64,000 nt of DNA from Trinickia acidisoli. Lineage in GTDB: Bacteria > Pseudomonadota > Gammaproteobacteria > Burkholderiales > Burkholderiaceae. The stretch is from the NCBI RefSeq assembly GCF_017315725.1, contig NZ_JAFLRG010000001.1, positions 1,550,001 through 1,614,000 of the forward strand. Reading direction: 5' to 3'. Both the position numbers and the translations under genes were made by a program. Each line of letters starts with the position of its first letter. The first letter of the stretch is position 1. The notes under the pieces are model-generated. The model was not told the origin of the DNA, made no database searches, and saw only the letters and a program-made list of their open reading frames with translations. This document shows, one piece after another, positions 36,383 through 44,857 of this stretch.

Positions 36383-38646
36383 TCATTTCCGACGGAAAAA
36401 GAAAGGAACGCGTGATCGATCTAAGTCCCGAATCATCGGCGTTCGTATCTTGCGCGACAACGTTGGCTAATGCACTCATCGGGGTACGTCCGCACGTACC
36501 GGAAGCCTGCGGGCGCACCGAGCGAGTGCAATTGCTCGCCGATGGCGTCTACGCATCTGGCATCGGCGTATCGCGCGAGATCGTGTCGCTGCCCGCACCA
36601 CGAGTTCTGCGGCTTTACGACGTGGAGACGGGGGAGCCCGCGCGCCGCGAAGATGGTACGACGGCAACGGTGACACTCTCGCTCGACGGGGCGAATGTCA
36701 CTAGCATCGAGCGTTTGCAGGTTGGTGGATGCACGTTCGAGTTGATGGTGCGCTTATTTATCGATACGCCAGGCAAACCTGAGGTTGCTACTGTCATCAA
36801 CCTGCGGCAGATGAATAGCGATAATACGTCGTCACGTCGATTACGGCTGGACTATGGCATCGACACCTGCGCAGCAAATGAATATCTCGGGACGTCCCCT
36901 TGGTTGACCGCCCGCCACTATGAAATCGAGGGCGCCAAGTGCAGCGACGACTGCTTCAGCGTTGTTGTCGCCACCGCGGAAGATCGGTTGCGCTACGAGG
37001 TGCGAATCGAACGGTCGCCAAGCTCCGCAAGCCTTGCCACTACATGGGCCCGGTGCGGGCGAGATTGCGTGATTTCGACAACTTTCAACTTTCGCAGCTC
37101 GCTCTGCCATGAGCTATTCGTGCACTGGCTGGTACGCACGGAATCTGATGCCTCGAAGTCACGAATGCCGGAAATGCTCTTTAAGTGCGCGGTTGCCGAA
37201 CGAGAACACCGGGCGCGCTGGGCGAAATTGTGGGAGGATCACAACGTTGAGATCAATGCAGATGGTGAGCTCGTCGAGCTGGGAATGAGGTATGCAATCT
37301 TTCAGCTTTTACAACACGGGATAGAATCTCATTTTCATTCGGATGGATTTATTTCACCGGCACGTGGTTTGACGAGTACATATCACTCCGGAGCGGTTTT
37401 TTTCGATACGGAGCTTCATAAATGCATATTTTGGATCTGGAACGATCCTCGCGTCGCGCGAGCTATCATTGACTATCGGTACCATCGAATAGAAAGGGCA
37501 CTCGAATTCGCGAAATCAACGGGGTTTTCTGGTGCCCGCTTCCCGGAAGCTTCGAATGATCGTGGAACGGAAAACGGACCTCGCTACGTTTTGTCCTGTC
37601 CAGGCGCAGAAATGGCTCGGGAATGGAGCGTCGATGAGGTGCTGCACGTCTCCGCGGATATCTGCTGGGCGTTACGGAGATATTGGACCGTAACTGGCGA
37701 CGATGCCTATATGGGCAGTTGCGGGGCCAGAATCGTCGCCGAATGTGCGAAATTTTCGGCATCCGCCTTCACGTGGTCGGACGAGAGATGCGGCTATGTT
37801 ATCGAACGTGTGATGGGCCCTGATGAATATCATTATCATGTGAGTAATAATTTTTATACAAATTATTTACTTGGATGGTGTCTACGATTCGCGCTCTCGC
37901 TGGTTGAGTGCGGATTAATTTGTGATGTATGCAATAGCGAGATACAGCGGTGGCGTTCAATTAGTAATAACGTGTATCTGCCGTGGATGAGCGTTGATGG
38001 GATTCTTATTCCAGAAGAATTCGATGGGTATGCAGGACTATCGGATGCCGAACGTAGGCTTGCAAGGACTGATGGGCCTCAATTTTTGAATGAAGACGAG
38101 CGGAATTCGTCTAAAGAATTGAAGAATTTTACTTCAAAAATCGTGAAGCAGGCCGATATCATTCTACTCATGACATTGTTTCCCGATGACTTTACAGATG
38201 AGGTTAAGAAAGCGGCATTTAAATTCTATGAGCCAAGGACTGTTCACGAATCGTCGCTTAGTTACGGCCCTCATGCAGTACTAGCAGCGGATATCGGGGA
38301 TGCGAGTGATTGCGCCTATTTCATATCGCGTGCGAGTCGTTACAACTTGGACTTTACGCCGGCCGAGGACTACAGAAACGGTTTGCATCTGTCTGCGTAT
38401 GCAGGTGCGTGGCAGGGGCTAGTTGAAGGGCTGGCCGGCTTGCGTGTTGATGGTGGCACGCTTTATTTTCGGCCGCGATTGCCTGGAAACTGGAACTCAT
38501 ACCGGTTCACCATTTGGTTCCGCGGACATCGACTTCAAGTCACGGTCCCCGCAGATGGTGTTGTCTACATCGACTGCGAGGGGAATAGGCTTCCCGTTAA
38601 GCGCCTCGCGGACGTGTATGCCTGCAGTTGCGGAGAGTTGGAATGA
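36376..38646 (+). CDS. GH65-family glycoside phosphorylase-like protein
   Basis: 756 residues, the size of maltose/trehalose/kojibiose phosphorylases. The N-terminal beta-sandwich covers about residues 1-270. The (alpha/alpha)6 catalytic barrel has YHSGAVFFDTELHKCIFWIW, DYRYHRIERALEFAKSTG and VMGPDEYHYHVSNNFYTN, with the proposed general acid Glu at residue 484. A phosphate-loop-like segment (TVHESSLSYGPHAVLAADIG) and GLHLSAYAGAWQGLVEGL precede a C-terminal beta-sheet domain (LYFRPRLPGNW). The intact HESSLS loop favours phosphorolysis/synthesis over hydrolysis, but specificity cannot be read. ATG 36376 is preferred to a GTG six bases earlier. Several stretches are strikingly AT-rich, for example near 37845-37870. 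Confidence 0.8.
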   Translation: MLIISDGKRKERVIDLSPESSAFVSCATTLANALIGVRPHVPEACGRTERVQLLADGVYASGIGVSREIVSLPAPRVLRLYDVETGEPARREDGTTATVTLSLDGANVTSIERLQVGGCTFELMVRLFIDTPGKPEVATVINLRQMNSDNTSSRRLRLDYGIDTCAANEYLGTSPWLTARHYEIEGAKCSDDCFSVVVATAEDRLRYEVRIERSPSSASLATTWARCGRDCVISTTFNFRSSLCHELFVHWLVRTESDASKSRMPEMLFKCAVAEREHRARWAKLWEDHNVEINADGELVELGMRYAIFQLLQHGIESHFHSDGFISPARGLTSTYHSGAVFFDTELHKCIFWIWNDPRVARAIIDYRYHRIERALEFAKSTGFSGARFPEASNDRGTENGPRYVLSCPGAEMAREWSVDEVLHVSADICWALRRYWTVTGDDAYMGSCGARIVAECAKFSASAFTWSDERCGYVIERVMGPDEYHYHVSNNFYTNYLLGWCLRFALSLVECGLICDVCNSEIQRWRSISNNVYLPWMSVDGILIPEEFDGYAGLSDAERRLARTDGPQFLNEDERNSSKELKNFTSKIVKQADIILLMTLFPDDFTDEVKKAAFKFYEPRTVHESSLSYGPHAVLAADIGDASDCAYFISRASRYNLDFTPAEDYRNGLHLSAYAGAWQGLVEGLAGLRVDGGTLYFRPRLPGNWNSYRFTIWFRGHRLQVTVPADGVVYIDCEGNRLPVKRLADVYACSCGELE

Positions 38647-39872
38647 TGTCACTCGCTGAGCGCATGTCGCCGTATCGCGATGCGTTACATTTTTCGTCAT
38701 TTCGTAAGCTGCTGATTGGGCAAGGTCTGTCTATGGCCGGGGACGCAGTTTGCTTGGCGGCGCTTCCTGTCGCAATGATTCATGCGGGCTTTGGTGGCGA
38801 GGTCTTTGGGTTGGTCATGGCTGCGGTCGGCGTTGGCACGGTCATAGGTGCCATAGCTGGAGGGATACTGGCTGATCGAAGGTCGCCGAGGCGCATTCTC
38901 ATTGCCACCGACGCCGCCAGGGGCGTGGCGCAGCTTGTCGTCGCTGCGCTAATCGTATGCGGTGCGCCATCATGGTGCTTAGCCCTCGCTTATTTGGTGT
39001 TTGGCATTGGCATTGGCTTATCCCGCCCATGCACCCAAGTCTTGCTCGTCAATCTACTGCCCAAGCAGGCTTTGGTTGCGGGGAACGGAGCGATGAACTT
39101 TCTCGACAACCTCGTTGCAGTGATGTTCCCGGCCACACTCGGCGTTTTGATTATCCTGTGGGACCCGGTGTGGGGCGTGCTCGTCGACGGCGTCACGTTC
39201 TTGGCTGCTGCTGTATTTACTGCGCGACTACCTGAGAAAGGCAGGTTTGAAATTAATGAGCAATTTTTATTGCGAGAGGTGTTCAATGGGGCAAAGATTA
39301 TTTTTGGGCACTCCGAGTTGTTATTAGGATTTCTCGGCACTTTAGTCGTGAGTGTGTTGTGCTTCCCAGTTTTTCTTGTAGTTGCGCCGTATGCCGTGAC
39401 CGATCGCTTTAACGACACGATGTGGGGCATCTGCTTGGCGGCATCGGGGCTGGGCGCGTGTATTGGATCCGTGATCACGGTGCTCGCTGCCGGCCATCGG
39501 CGCTTAAAACAGCTTGCGCTGACCTGCGGCTTCTTTCTCGGCAGCGCAATGGCTATGTTGGGTATCGGCGATTCCGCTTGGATGGCGATATTGGGATCGG
39601 CGTTTGTCGGAATTGTCGAAGCCTCATGGCTCACGGGCTGGGCCACAGCCGTGCAGACACTTTCCCCTGAGAAGGATCTCGGCAAGGTGGTGGCGATCGA
39701 TACTTTTGTGACCAGCGGGGCGCATCCATTCATCTATCTCGGTAGTGGGCTCGTTGGTGCTTCCGTCGGTTATTCCTACACATTGACAATCGCTGCTGCG
39801 GCGAGCGCAATCGGAACTGCTTTAATCAGCCTGCTAGCCGTTCAGCGAAAACATCAAGGAAAGGCCCAATGA
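38643..39872 (+). CDS. MFS exporter (MFS_3/EntS-like)
   Basis: A 409-residue inner-membrane transporter with about 12 helices. The N-terminus (LHFSSFRKLLIGQGLSMAGD) and the loop GGILADRRSPRRILIATD are typical of the MFS_3 group, which contains enterobactin and macrolide exporters. Its ATG overlaps the GH65 stop (ATGA) and its own stop overlaps the next ATG, so it is firmly part of the cassette. This argues that the pathway product is a small molecule that leaves the cell. Confidence 0.85.
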   Translation: MMSLAERMSPYRDALHFSSFRKLLIGQGLSMAGDAVCLAALPVAMIHAGFGGEVFGLVMAAVGVGTVIGAIAGGILADRRSPRRILIATDAARGVAQLVVAALIVCGAPSWCLALAYLVFGIGIGLSRPCTQVLLVNLLPKQALVAGNGAMNFLDNLVAVMFPATLGVLIILWDPVWGVLVDGVTFLAAAVFTARLPEKGRFEINEQFLLREVFNGAKIIFGHSELLLGFLGTLVVSVLCFPVFLVVAPYAVTDRFNDTMWGICLAASGLGACIGSVITVLAAGHRRLKQLALTCGFFLGSAMAMLGIGDSAWMAILGSAFVGIVEASWLTGWATAVQTLSPEKDLGKVVAIDTFVTSGAHPFIYLGSGLVGASVGYSYTLTIAAAASAIGTALISLLAVQRKHQGKAQ

Positions 39873-40996
39873 TCAAATGCAATAACGTCTTGGAACAGGC
39901 ACGCGACTTATCGGAATTCATCTTTGAGCGGTGGCGCGATATTCTCCCGGCCGGAGATTTTGTGCTCGGCGATGACGTTTCGCGATTCGAAACGTGGATG
40001 TCGCAGCGTTGCATGGGAGCCTATGCAATATCGATGAACTCGGGCACCGACGCTTTGCTGCTCGCACTGCGAGCCTTGGGAATCGGGCCGGGCCACGAAG
40101 TCATCACATGTTCGAACACATTCGTCGCCACGGTCGGAGCGATTGTGGCTGTCGGAGCCAGGCCTATACTCGCGGATGTGGGTGACGACGAACTGATCAA
40201 CGTCGATACGGTTGCGCCACTTTTCACGGAGCGGACAAGAGCCGTCATACCGGTCCATCTCCGCGGGCGGCCCGTGGACATGGACTCGATGTTGACGCTA
40301 TGTCGCGCCCACGGCGTGGCGGTTGTCGAGGATTGTGCTCAAGCGATTGGAACCACGATCAACGGCAAGCAGGTCGGGACGTCCAGCGACGCGGCGGCCT
40401 TCTCACTGCATCCGCTAAAAACGTTCGGTGGCCTGGGGGACGGCGGCATTCTCGTCACAACAAATCCGGAAATCGCCGCCTATGCAAGGCGCGCGCGCAA
40501 TCATGGGTTGCAGACGCGTGATGAATCTATCGTGTTTGGGATCAACTCACGCCTTGATTCCTTGCAGGCGGCTGCCCTGAATATAAAGGCGCCCTACCTT
40601 GATAGGTGGCTGCGCCGTCGTCGGGAAATTGCTGCCTTTTATGATCTAGCACTTGCTGAAACCGCCACGGGAACAGATCTCGGCGGAGGCAAGCCGGGAA
40701 GCTCTTACTACCACTACGTCGTGAAGTCAGCAAAGCGAGACGGGCTGCAACGGCATCTCGCGAAGTACGGCATCCAGGCCGCGGTGCATTACCCTGTGCC
40801 AATTCACCGCCAGCAAGCATGGCTTCGCAGCCAGCCACCCATCGCGCTCCCTACCACCGAGCGTTTGTCGCGCGAGATACTCACCATTCCCTGTCACCAC
40901 CATCTTTCCGATTGCGATATCGAAAAGATCGTAGTGACGATACGAAGCTTCAATGCTCGGTATGAGTTCGCACCGGAAAGACGAATCCCTTCCTGA
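39869..40996 (+). CDS. DegT/DnrJ/EryC1/StrS aminotransferase
   Basis: A 375-residue PLP-dependent sugar aminotransferase. The motifs are MNSGTDALLLALRALGIGPG, VVEDCAQAIGTTINGKQVG and FSLHPLKTFGGLGDGG with the Schiff-base Lys, then NSRLDSLQAA and HYPVPIH. Members add an amino group from glutamate to keto-sugars, often nucleotide-linked, after action of an SDR enzyme such as the one encoded upstream. It is the last gene of the cassette, joined to the exporter by ATGA. After its stop the sequence changes into gene relics. Confidence 0.9.
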   Translation: MIKCNNVLEQARDLSEFIFERWRDILPAGDFVLGDDVSRFETWMSQRCMGAYAISMNSGTDALLLALRALGIGPGHEVITCSNTFVATVGAIVAVGARPILADVGDDELINVDTVAPLFTERTRAVIPVHLRGRPVDMDSMLTLCRAHGVAVVEDCAQAIGTTINGKQVGTSSDAAAFSLHPLKTFGGLGDGGILVTTNPEIAAYARRARNHGLQTRDESIVFGINSRLDSLQAAALNIKAPYLDRWLRRRREIAAFYDLALAETATGTDLGGGKPGSSYYHYVVKSAKRDGLQRHLAKYGIQAAVHYPVPIHRQQAWLRSQPPIALPTTERLSREILTIPCHHHLSDCDIEKIVVTIRSFNARYEFAPERRIPS

Positions 40997-41069
40997 GCGT
41001 TTAACCTCAAGCAAGGAGAAGCAAGAAGATGAACAAGGCAACGCGAGCGCGCTATACGCACGTATACGC

Positions 41070-41183
41070 CCGGGGTGCTTGGAAGCGCTCGTCGATTTCG
41101 TCGTGCCCGAACTGCAGAAGCGTGGTCGGCTGAGAATCCGATATGACGGAACGACCTTGCGACGAAATCTTTTCGCTGGTTGA
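41070..41183 (+). pseudogene. Relic: C-terminal end of a DszA/NtaA-type flavin monooxygenase
   Basis: In this frame the DNA encodes a stretch containing VVPELQKRG, RIRYDGTTLRRNL and a stop. It aligns with the C-terminus of the intact monooxygenase encoded on the other strand (VVPELQRRG, RTEYEGRTLRAHL). Everything upstream of this tail is missing; the preceding 70 bases do not continue the homology. An orphan ATG with AAGGAG upstream (41029) opens only a 34-codon frame and may be the start of another lost gene. Confidence 0.65.
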
Positions 41184-41307
41184 TGAGATTGCCGGACCCT
41201 TCCGAAGCCTATTCAAAATCACACTGCTAAGCTTCGCAAAAATCGTTGTTTCTCCTGTTACGGGTTAGCTGTTGGAATTTCAAAGCTCACCCCACAGGAG
41301 AAATTTC

Positions 41308-41569
41308 ATGTCCGATGCCCAGATCGTTTCGCAGGTACAACCCAGGCAGACAAACTCTACCGATGTCCTCGATGCGGCGCGCTTGGCGGGGCGCATAGGT
41401 GCCGAAATTCGCGGCGTTCGTCTGTCCGGCTCAATTCGAGCCGCGGTGGCGGTCGGGCTAATTCGTGGCATACCGATGTCGCTTATCGATGCCTATCCGA
41501 AGGTTTCCATCCTGCGCGCTGTGGTAGTCCCGCCGTTTGGCGGCGATACGGTCTGGGCCAATACGGCAA
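41308..41569 (+). pseudogene. Relic: TauD/TfdA-family dioxygenase
   Basis: A well-spaced AGGAG precedes ATG 41308. The first part encodes LAGRIGAEIRGVRLSG, the N-terminal signature of TauD/alkylsulfatase dioxygenases. The second part encodes DAYPKVSILRAVV, PPFGGDTVWANTA, the post-active-site signature. The roughly 60-70 residues between are missing. The iron-binding motif W-H-T-D-V is present at 41466-41480 but in the +1 frame, showing a frameshift. The 3' half of the gene is also gone; after WANTA the sequence meets the 3' end of the opposing monooxygenase gene. It cannot encode a functional enzyme. Confidence 0.75.
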
Positions 41570-42931
41570 TCAACTCGCGGCGCGAACCTGCTCGTTTCGT
41601 CCGGCATGCAGATTGACAGGCTTTGGCAAGCCGAGATGCGCTCGCAATGTACGGCCTTCGTATTCGGTTCTGAAGAGCCCGCGTCGCTGCAGTTCCGGAA
41701 CCACCTGTTCAGTGAACTCGCTTAAACCGCCCGGGAACCAAGGCGACATGATATTGAATCCATCCGCCCCTTCTTCCTCGAACCACTGCTGCAATTGATC
41801 CGCGATGCTGACGGGCGTACCGACGATCTGCAGGTGTCCGCGCGCACCCGCAATCCGCAGATACAAATCGCGGATCGTCAGGTTTTCACGGCGAGCCAGA
41901 TCGAACAGCAACCGCTGACGGCTCTTGCCGCCGTTCGTTTCCGGCAATTCGGGCAGTGGCCCATCGACCGGATAGTTCGACAAATCGATCTCCCCCGACA
42001 TATTCGACAACAGCGACAGGCCGACAGTGGGGTGGATCAGCGCTTGCAGCGCTTCGAACTTCTCGTTGGCCTCCTCTTGGGTGCGGCCGATCACCGGGAA
42101 GACGCCGGGCATGATTTGCAGATGATCAGGTTGCCGTCCGTATTTCGCGAGTCGGCTCTTTAGATCCCGATAAAAGGCGCGCGCTTCGTCGAATGTTTGA
42201 TGGGCGACGAAGATCACTTCCGCCGTTTGCGCGGCGAGCTCCCGGCCCACCTCCGACGCGCCGGCCTGCACGACGACCGGCCGGCCTTGCGGCGAGCGGG
42301 CGACATTCAATGGGCCTCGTACCTTGAAGTGTTTGCCGCGATGATCGAGCACATGCAACTTGTCGGGATCGAAGTACAGGCCGCTCGCCTTGTCGCGTAG
42401 AAAGGCATTGTCTTCCCAGCTATCCCAGAGTCCCACCACGACGTCGTGGAACTCGCGGGCGCGTTCATAACGCAGCGAGTGATTCATATGCTGGTCGAAG
42501 CTGAAGTTGTGCGCTTCGGCTTCGCTGCTGGACGTGACGAGATTCCAGCCCGAGCGCCCGCCGCTCAGATGATCGAGCGATGCGAACTTGCGCGCCAGAT
42601 TGTAGGGTTCGTTGAAGCTCGTCGAGACCGTGGCAATCAATCCGATATGCCGCGTGACCACCGAAAGGGCGGACAGCAAGGTGAGGGGTTCGAAGTGATC
42701 GGCGCGTGCGGTACGCGACAGCGACGCCAGATTCGTGTCACGCACGCCTGCGGTATCGGCGAAGAAAACCGCGTCGAATTTTGCACGCTCGGCAATGTGC
42801 GCCAATTGTGCGTAGTGGGCGAAATCGAGTCCGCCGCTCGCATGCGTGTCCGGGTGCCGCCATGCCGCGATATGGTGGCCGGTTTGCATCAGAAACGCAC
42901 CCAGCTTGATTTGTCGTTTTGTGTCGGTCAT
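41570..42931 (-). CDS. LLM-class flavin-dependent monooxygenase (NtaA/SnaA/DszA type)
   Basis: A 453-residue FMNH2-dependent monooxygenase. The N-terminus has MTDTKRQIKLGAFLMQTGHH, then FDAVFFADTAG, VSTSFNEPYNLARKFASLDHLSGGR, GWNLVTSSS and GRPVVVQAGAS, all typical of the nitrilotriacetate/dibenzothiophene-sulfone group. It needs a separate flavin reductase, none of which is encoded nearby. It is the last gene of an operon with a sulfonate-type ABC importer, so the likely job is oxidative cleavage of an imported organosulfur compound. That assignment is from context. Confidence 0.9.
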   Translation of the reverse strand: MTDTKRQIKLGAFLMQTGHHIAAWRHPDTHASGGLDFAHYAQLAHIAERAKFDAVFFADTAGVRDTNLASLSRTARADHFEPLTLLSALSVVTRHIGLIATVSTSFNEPYNLARKFASLDHLSGGRSGWNLVTSSSEAEAHNFSFDQHMNHSLRYERAREFHDVVVGLWDSWEDNAFLRDKASGLYFDPDKLHVLDHRGKHFKVRGPLNVARSPQGRPVVVQAGASEVGRELAAQTAEVIFVAHQTFDEARAFYRDLKSRLAKYGRQPDHLQIMPGVFPVIGRTQEEANEKFEALQALIHPTVGLSLLSNMSGEIDLSNYPVDGPLPELPETNGGKSRQRLLFDLARRENLTIRDLYLRIAGARGHLQIVGTPVSIADQLQQWFEEEGADGFNIMSPWFPGGLSEFTEQVVPELQRRGLFRTEYEGRTLRAHLGLPKPVNLHAGRNEQVRAAS

Positions 42932-42950
42932 CGGCTTGTCCTGGCATTGA

Positions 42951-43730
42951 TCAATTGTGGATATCGAACTTGAATTCCTGCAGCAACGTTTCCCTCAGGC
43001 GAACGAACGCGGGGCTGCCTCGATCGCGCGGGCGCGGCAAATCCACGGGAACGATATTGAATGGCGCACTCGCGTCGGCGCCCGTCATCACCACGACCTT
43101 GTCCGCCAGATAAACGGCTTCTTCGATATCGTGCGTCACCATCACCATCGTGACCTGCTCGTCGAGCCAGATGCGCTCCAGCTCTCGCTGCAGGGATATT
43201 TTCTTCATGGCATCCAGCGCGCCGAACGGCTCGTCGAGCAGCAAGATATCGGGGTTGATCGCAAGCGCCCGTGCGATGCCCACGCGCTGCGCCATGCCGC
43301 CCGACAACTGGCTCGGATAAGCATCGCGGAAATTCTCGAGTCCCACGAGCTGCAAATATTCACCCACCTTCTCGCGCAGCGCTTCACCGGAACACTGCTG
43401 CAGTTCCAGGCCGAAAGCGATGTTCGATTCGACCGTCAACCACGGCAGCAGGCGCGGTTCCTGAAAAACCATCGCTCGCTCGCGACCGACACCGGTCACG
43501 ACCTTGCCGTCGACCTTGACGGTGCCGCGGTCGCCTTTTTCCAGTCCGGCGAGGATCCGCAACAGGGTCGTCTTGCCCGATCCGCTGGCGCCCACGATGA
43601 CAATGAATTCGCCCGCCGAGATGTCGAGGTCGATGTTTTTCAGCACCGCCACGGAGGCGCCGTTGATGCCGAACGATTTGCTTAGGTTGTTGATCTGCAG
43701 CTTGTGAGGTGCCTCGCCAATCGACATCAT
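42951..43730 (-). CDS. Sulfonate-type ABC transporter ATP-binding protein
   Basis: 259 residues. Walker A is GASGSGKTT, the Q-loop is VFQEPRLLPWLTVESN, the signature is LSGGMAQRVGIARA, Walker B is ILLLDEPFGALD and the switch His is in MVTHDIEEAV. The SsuB/TauB-type Q-loop and context indicate an aliphatic sulfonate importer. An AGGAG six bases upstream supports ATG 43730. It lies 11 bases after the binding-protein gene and 19 bases before the monooxygenase gene. Confidence 0.92.
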   Translation of the reverse strand: MMSIGEAPHKLQINNLSKSFGINGASVAVLKNIDLDISAGEFIVIVGASGSGKTTLLRILAGLEKGDRGTVKVDGKVVTGVGRERAMVFQEPRLLPWLTVESNIAFGLELQQCSGEALREKVGEYLQLVGLENFRDAYPSQLSGGMAQRVGIARALAINPDILLLDEPFGALDAMKKISLQRELERIWLDEQVTMVMVTHDIEEAVYLADKVVVMTGADASAPFNIVPVDLPRPRDRGSPAFVRLRETLLQEFKFDIHN

Positions 43731-43741
43731 GCCGTGCTCCT

Positions 43742-44764
43742 CTATTGCTGCGCGTAGCTGTTGTATTGATTCGTTTGGACGCCGCTGACCGATAGCTGCC
43801 CCTTGCGCAGCTTTCCCTCCCGCTCGAAGACGTCAAGCCAGAATTGCGCGTCGTGATCGGTCATAAGCGCATGCTGCCTCAGCCCGAAGCCCGGCCAGTA
43901 ACTGGCCAGCGTCGGATTCTCCCCGCGTTCCTTGAGCAATTGCGCAATCAGTTTCTTCGCGTCGTCGGGATGCTCGGTGGCCCAGTCCGCTGCTCGCGCG
44001 GAATCGCTGACGAAGGCGCGAACGGCCGCTGCGTGAGCGGCGACGAACGATTTGCGCATCACGTCGTAGCCCAATGTAATGTTGCCCAGCACTTGATAGT
44101 CGTCGAGCAGCACGCGCACGCCGCCGTCGGCTTCGAGCTTGCCTGCGAAGACCGCTTGCCATTCCCCGACAGCGGCAACGTCGACCTGCCCTGAACGAAG
44201 CGTTTGTTCCAACTGCGGCCCGGGCACCACGACGAGTTTCACTGCGTTTTGCGCAATGTTGTGAATCCTCAGATACTCGCGCACCGTGTAGTCGAGATGG
44301 GCGCCCAGCGTATTCACGGCGATGGTTTTCCCGATCAGGTCGCTCGGCTTGGTAATCGGGCTCTTTGCCAGTACATAGAATTTGCTGTTGGCCGTTGGGC
44401 TGACGCCGAAGCCTGGTTTGACGGCGATGATGTCGTTACCGTTGGATATCGCATTGAGCACGGCCGCATTCGCGGCACCCGCCATGTCGACCGAACCGGC
44501 CGCCAGCGCGAACAGATTTTCCGGACCGCCTTGCGAGAAGCCCGTCGATTCGAGCCTGACGCCGTCGGCCTGCAACCAGCCTTTCGCCGCGGCAATCTCG
44601 CTGGCATCGATCGTGCCGGATGTGCGCAAGTAGCGGATCACGGTGACGCCGTGCGGGGCCGCCGCGGGCGCCGGCGCTGCGGCGCATGCACTTGCCGCGG
44701 TAGTCAATCCAATGATCAGTAGTCCTAACTGATGGATGAGTGAATTTTTGAATCCATGCGCCAT
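43742..44764 (-). CDS. Sulfonate-type ABC transporter substrate-binding protein
   Basis: 340 residues with a signal peptide ending near SACAAAP (the Cys suggests it might be lipidated, though the preceding residues are Ala-Ser-Ala). The SsuA-like fold is seen in ASEIAAAKGWLQADGVRLE, AGSVDMAGAANAAVL, IGKTIAVNTLGAHLDYTVREYL and GEWQAVFAGKLEADGG. It belongs with the ATPase, permease and monooxygenase genes of the same strand. The codons for QLGLL near the N-terminus contain copy f of the recurring 13-base motif. Confidence 0.9.
   Translation of the reverse strand: MAHGFKNSLIHQLGLLIIGLTTAASACAAAPAPAAAPHGVTVIRYLRTSGTIDASEIAAAKGWLQADGVRLESTGFSQGGPENLFALAAGSVDMAGAANAAVLNAISNGNDIIAVKPGFGVSPTANSKFYVLAKSPITKPSDLIGKTIAVNTLGAHLDYTVREYLRIHNIAQNAVKLVVVPGPQLEQTLRSGQVDVAAVGEWQAVFAGKLEADGGVRVLLDDYQVLGNITLGYDVMRKSFVAAHAAAVRAFVSDSARAADWATEHPDDAKKLIAQLLKERGENPTLASYWPGFGLRQHALMTDHDAQFWLDVFEREGKLRKGQLSVSGVQTNQYNSYAQQ
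44716..44728 (-). repeat. Copy f of a recurring 13-base motif
   Basis: On the minus strand this reads TTAGGACTACTGA, 12 of 13 matches to the copy at 31334. It lies within the signal-peptide codons of the binding-protein gene. Confidence 0.4.
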
Positions 44765-44857
44765 CGGGTTATCACTCCAATAGGGTCTTGCGAATGAAGA
44801 TCTAAGAACGGTTACGCCAGAGGCGCCGTGGTGCCGCGGCGGTGGCAGGTACCGGAT

